Positions 5,081 to 7,257 of a DNA stretch of 7,257 nucleotides are shown here, piece after piece; positions within the stretch are counted from its first letter, which is position 1, and each line of letters starts with the position of its first letter. A program made the translations under genes and the position numbers. Location: positions 1 to 7,257 of the forward strand of contig CAILTC010000233.1 of NCBI GenBank assembly GCA_903837025.1, in the 5' to 3' direction. The notes under the pieces are model-generated. The model saw nothing but the letters and a program-made list of their open reading frames with translations. It did no database searches and was not told the origin of the DNA. Source of the stretch: an uncultured Bacteroidota bacterium. GTDB lineage: Bacteria; Bacteroidota; Bacteroidia; Flavobacteriales; Flavobacteriaceae.

Positions 5081-6124
5081 GTGAATATACAAGAGAAATA
5101 CATAGCCCGCTGCATCGAATTAGCCAAAAATGGTTTGGGAACCACCTATCCTAATCCCATGGTGGGAAGTGTAATTGTGCATAATGGCAAAATCATTGGT
5201 GAAGGATGGCATAAAAAATCGGGTGAACCTCATGCCGAAGTGAATGCCATAAATTCCGTAAAGGACAAGTCTTTATTGAAAGAATCTACTATTTATGTGA
5301 GTTTGGAACCTTGCAGTCATTTTGGAAAAACACCTCCTTGTTGCGATTTAATTATAAAAAATGCGATTCCGAATGTCGTTATCGGAACGGTAGATCCCAA
5401 TATAAAGGTTGCCGGAAACGGAATTAAAAAATTAATTGCCGCTGGAGCAAATGTCAGCGTTGGGGTTCTTGAAGCCGAATGCAACGAATTGAACAAACGC
5501 TTTTTTACTTTTCACCAAAAGAAAAGACCCTACATTATTTTGAAATGGGCCGAAAGTCAAGATGGTTTTATTGCCCCATTAACAAAGTCAGAACAGAAAC
5601 CAGTCTGGATAACCAATGAATTTTCGCGTCAGTTGGTGCATAAATGGCGAAGCGAGGAACAAGCTATTCTTGTAGGAACCAATACTGTTATTGATGATAA
5701 TCCTAAATTAGACGTGAGAGATTGGACGGGGAATAATCCGACACGAATCGTTTTAGACCCGAAAAATCGTATTCCGAAAGACTGTGCTATATTTGATAAT
5801 CAGGTAAAAACGATAATTATTTCGAACGCAATTTCGTCATCTAATAAAGAAAATACTATCTTTGAAGTAATCGATTTCGAACAAAACCCTGCGCAACAAA
5901 TTTTACGTATTTTATACCAACACCAAATACAATCCGTTATCATTGAAGGAGGCAGACAAACTCTGCAGACTTTTATAGATGAAAATCTTTGGGACGAAGC
6001 ACGACTGTTTATTGGGAATAATTACATCGAAAACGGGATTAAAGCTCCTATTATTGCTTTAAAAAACAATAAAAAAGAGACAATTGACAACGACGAACTT
6101 ATAATAGCAAGAAATCATGATTAA
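5081..6124 (+). CDS. ribD: Bifunctional riboflavin biosynthesis deaminase/reductase
   Basis: Cytoplasmic enzyme of riboflavin synthesis. The N-terminal domain deaminates 2,5-diamino-6-ribosylamino-4(3H)-pyrimidinone 5'-phosphate; the C-terminal domain reduces the ribosyl side chain with NADPH, giving 5-amino-6-(5-phosphoribitylamino)uracil. It has 347 residues, normal for RibD. Deaminase part (1 to about 145): TYPNPMVGSVIV (22-33), HAE (51-53) with zinc ligand His51 and catalytic Glu53, and PCSHFGKTPPC (77-87) with zinc ligands Cys78 and Cys87. Reductase part (about 150-347): LKWAESQDGFIA (154-165), VGTNTVIDDNPKL (198-210) and IIEGGRQTL (287-295). All key residues are intact. The start is GTG at 5081; the following NIQEKYIARCIELAKNG fits the family N-terminus and no ATG competes. 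It heads a run with a HAD phosphatase (8-nt overlap) and a YigZ-family gene. Confidence 0.97.
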   Translation: MNIQEKYIARCIELAKNGLGTTYPNPMVGSVIVHNGKIIGEGWHKKSGEPHAEVNAINSVKDKSLLKESTIYVSLEPCSHFGKTPPCCDLIIKNAIPNVVIGTVDPNIKVAGNGIKKLIAAGANVSVGVLEAECNELNKRFFTFHQKKRPYIILKWAESQDGFIAPLTKSEQKPVWITNEFSRQLVHKWRSEEQAILVGTNTVIDDNPKLDVRDWTGNNPTRIVLDPKNRIPKDCAIFDNQVKTIIISNAISSSNKENTIFEVIDFEQNPAQQILRILYQHQIQSVIIEGGRQTLQTFIDENLWDEARLFIGNNYIENGIKAPIIALKNNKKETIDNDELIIARNHD

Positions 6125-6719
6125 TACCATCATTTTTGATTTTGGAGATATTTTTATCAATCTAGACAAACAAGCAACTGTTAATGGCTTGAAAAAATTG
6201 GGATTGTCCCAATGGAATGAAGATCTAAATAGACTGAATATAGAATTCGAAAAAGGAGAAATCTCACGAGAAAATTTTCTGCTTGGCATTCAAAAGCACA
6301 TCCCGAATGCTTCAATCGAAGAAATTCTAACGGCTTGGAATGCAATTCTTCTAGATTTTCCATTACACCGATTAGAATTTGTTCAAAAACTCTCCAAAAA
6401 ATACCGCTTATTTTTGTTAAGCAATACCGATTCTATTCACATAGACACTTTTGAGCAAGAAAGTGGTGTTTCCTTTTATAGTGATTTTTACCAATGTTTT
6501 GAAAGAGTCTATTTCTCCTATGAAATTGGAATGAGAAAACCGGATGCTGAAATTTTTAATTATTTAATAAAAAAATACGATTTATCAGAAAAAAGAACTT
6601 TATTCGTTGACGACAAAAAAGAAAATACCGACGCAGCACAATCCCTAGGGCTGCAAGTTTGGAATTTACAAGTGGGTCAGGAAGATGTTGTAGATCTTTT
6701 CGATAAAAAAATACTCTAG
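6117..6719 (+). CDS. HAD-family phosphatase, translationally coupled to ribD
   Basis: 200-residue haloacid-dehalogenase superfamily hydrolase with an alpha-helical C1 cap (about 15-85). Motif I is IIFDFGDIFIN (5-15) with nucleophile Asp8. The residue two positions on, usually the acid/base Asp, is Gly10, followed by Asp11; YihX-type HADs (D-L-G-N-V) have the same Gly, as I recall. Motif II is LLSNTD (100-105, Ser102); motif III Lys141 in MRKPDAEIF (139-147); motif IV LFVDDKKENTDAA (162-174, Asp165/Asp166). Its ATG lies inside the end of ribD, overlapping by 8 nt, so translation is probably coupled. RibD's product must be dephosphorylated by a HAD phosphatase (YigB, YbjI and YitU are known examples elsewhere), so this gene is a plausible candidate for that step. 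The substrate remains inferred; a sugar-phosphate phosphatase of the YihX type is the main alternative. Confidence 0.93.
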   Translation: MINTIIFDFGDIFINLDKQATVNGLKKLGLSQWNEDLNRLNIEFEKGEISRENFLLGIQKHIPNASIEEILTAWNAILLDFPLHRLEFVQKLSKKYRLFLLSNTDSIHIDTFEQESGVSFYSDFYQCFERVYFSYEIGMRKPDAEIFNYLIKKYDLSEKRTLFVDDKKENTDAAQSLGLQVWNLQVGQEDVVDLFDKKIL

Positions 6720-6730
6720 AATCAATCCAT

Positions 6731-7257
6731 TTGGAATTGAAAGACACATACAAAACGATAGCCTTCGCTTCGCCGGAAACACTTTTTAAGGAAAAAAGTA
6801 GCAAGTTTTTTGGCTACGCATTTCCAATACAATCGGAAACAGAAGTAAAACCCATAATCGACAGTTTACGAAAACAACATCCGCATGCGGTGCATTATTG
6901 TTATGCCTATCAAATAGGGGCTGAAACAATAACATATAGAGCGAATGACGATGGCGAACCAAGCAACAGCGCTGGAACACCCATTTACGGCCAAATACAA
7001 TCTTTTGAGGTTACTAATATATTGATTGTAGTGGTCAGAATATTTGGCGGAACAAAATTAGGCGTTGGCGGATTAATTTCGGCTTATAAAACTTCGGCAC
7101 AAATCACACTTGAAACTTGTGAAATAATCGAAAAAACAATCGATATTCATTATGTAGTTTCGTTCGATTATTATAATTTTAATAATTTTATGCGCGTTAT
7201 TAATGAAAAAAATTTTGAAATTGTACGTCAAAATATGGAAATGAGATGCGAATTTGC
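6731..7257 (+). CDS. yigZ: YigZ/IMPACT-family protein, truncated by the window edge
   Basis: An open frame runs without a stop to the window end: 175 codons, with the C-terminus missing (the family is about 200-210 residues). Landmarks counted from the chosen start are KEKSSKFFGYAFPI (20-33), HAVHYCYAY (52-60), the signature RANDDGEPSNSAGTP (70-84), and VVRIFGGTKLGVGGLISAYK (101-120). A second small ferredoxin-like domain (UPF0029 C-terminal type) begins at about 142. No ATG fits; TTG at 6731 gives M-E-L-K-D-T-Y-K-T-I-A, which agrees with the N-terminus I recall for relatives, and lies 11 nt after the HAD stop. TTG at 6737 is the alternative. The family's molecular role is uncertain in bacteria; eukaryotic IMPACT acts in the Gcn2 translation-stress pathway. 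The tight spacing implies co-transcription with ribD and the HAD gene. Confidence 0.9.
   Translation, partial: MELKDTYKTIAFASPETLFKEKSSKFFGYAFPIQSETEVKPIIDSLRKQHPHAVHYCYAYQIGAETITYRANDDGEPSNSAGTPIYGQIQSFEVTNILIVVVRIFGGTKLGVGGLISAYKTSAQITLETCEIIEKTIDIHYVVSFDYYNFNNFMRVINEKNFEIVRQNMEMRCEF

Noticed and set aside
6786..6980. Minus-strand frame overlapping the YigZ-family gene
   Set aside because: The plus-strand frame carries the unmistakable RANDDGEPSNSAGTP and GGTKLGVGG motifs, so the antisense frame is a shadow.

Overview
The window looks like a piece of a Flavobacteriaceae chromosome (Bacteroidota), most likely Flavobacterium or a close relative. The DNA is AT-rich. Genes lack Shine-Dalgarno-like leaders. 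Several starts are preceded by the Bacteroidota promoter pattern TTG - about 20 nt - TAnnTTTG. The proteins (a 456-residue HisRS, RibD starting NIQEKY, a YigZ starting with a TTG-encoded M-E-L-K-D-T-Y) read like flavobacterial ones. This assignment rests on recognition, not on a search.

Layout, left to right. (a) A 64-codon exported Lys/Met/Cys-rich small protein (12-206, +) converges on hisS (280-1650, -), with a 13-bp bidirectional terminator between them. (b) A 546-bp gene-free stretch (1651-2196) is packed with repeats: a 7-bp-period array folding into a hairpin, a REPIN-like double palindrome, and a long hairpin element flanked by conserved-looking ends that may be a dispersed small-RNA-like element. 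(c) A MacB/FtsX-type ABC permease (2197-3438, +) has no ATPase partner in view. A second 7-bp-period array begins directly after its stop codon. (d) prmC (3513-4388, -) and a GNAT acetyltransferase (4492-4977, -) lie in tandem; prmC carries a third 7-bp-period array inside its coding sequence. A palindromic dispersed repeat fused to a good promoter lies between them. (e) Divergent from GNAT is a tight three-gene set: ribD (5081-6124), a HAD phosphatase overlapping it by 8 nt (6117-6719), and a YigZ/IMPACT-family gene (6731 to the window edge, truncated).

Functionally the genes are mostly housekeeping: histidine tRNA charging, release-factor methylation and riboflavin synthesis. The HAD phosphatase translationally coupled to ribD is a reasonable candidate for the dephosphorylation step that follows RibD. 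The most unusual signal is not a gene: three separate arrays share a strict 7-bp period but have different unit sequences, and one of them is read through in frame as a linker in PrmC. Next to them are two other classes of palindromic repeat and a structured element. I see no phage, IS transposase, CRISPR, tRNA or rRNA.
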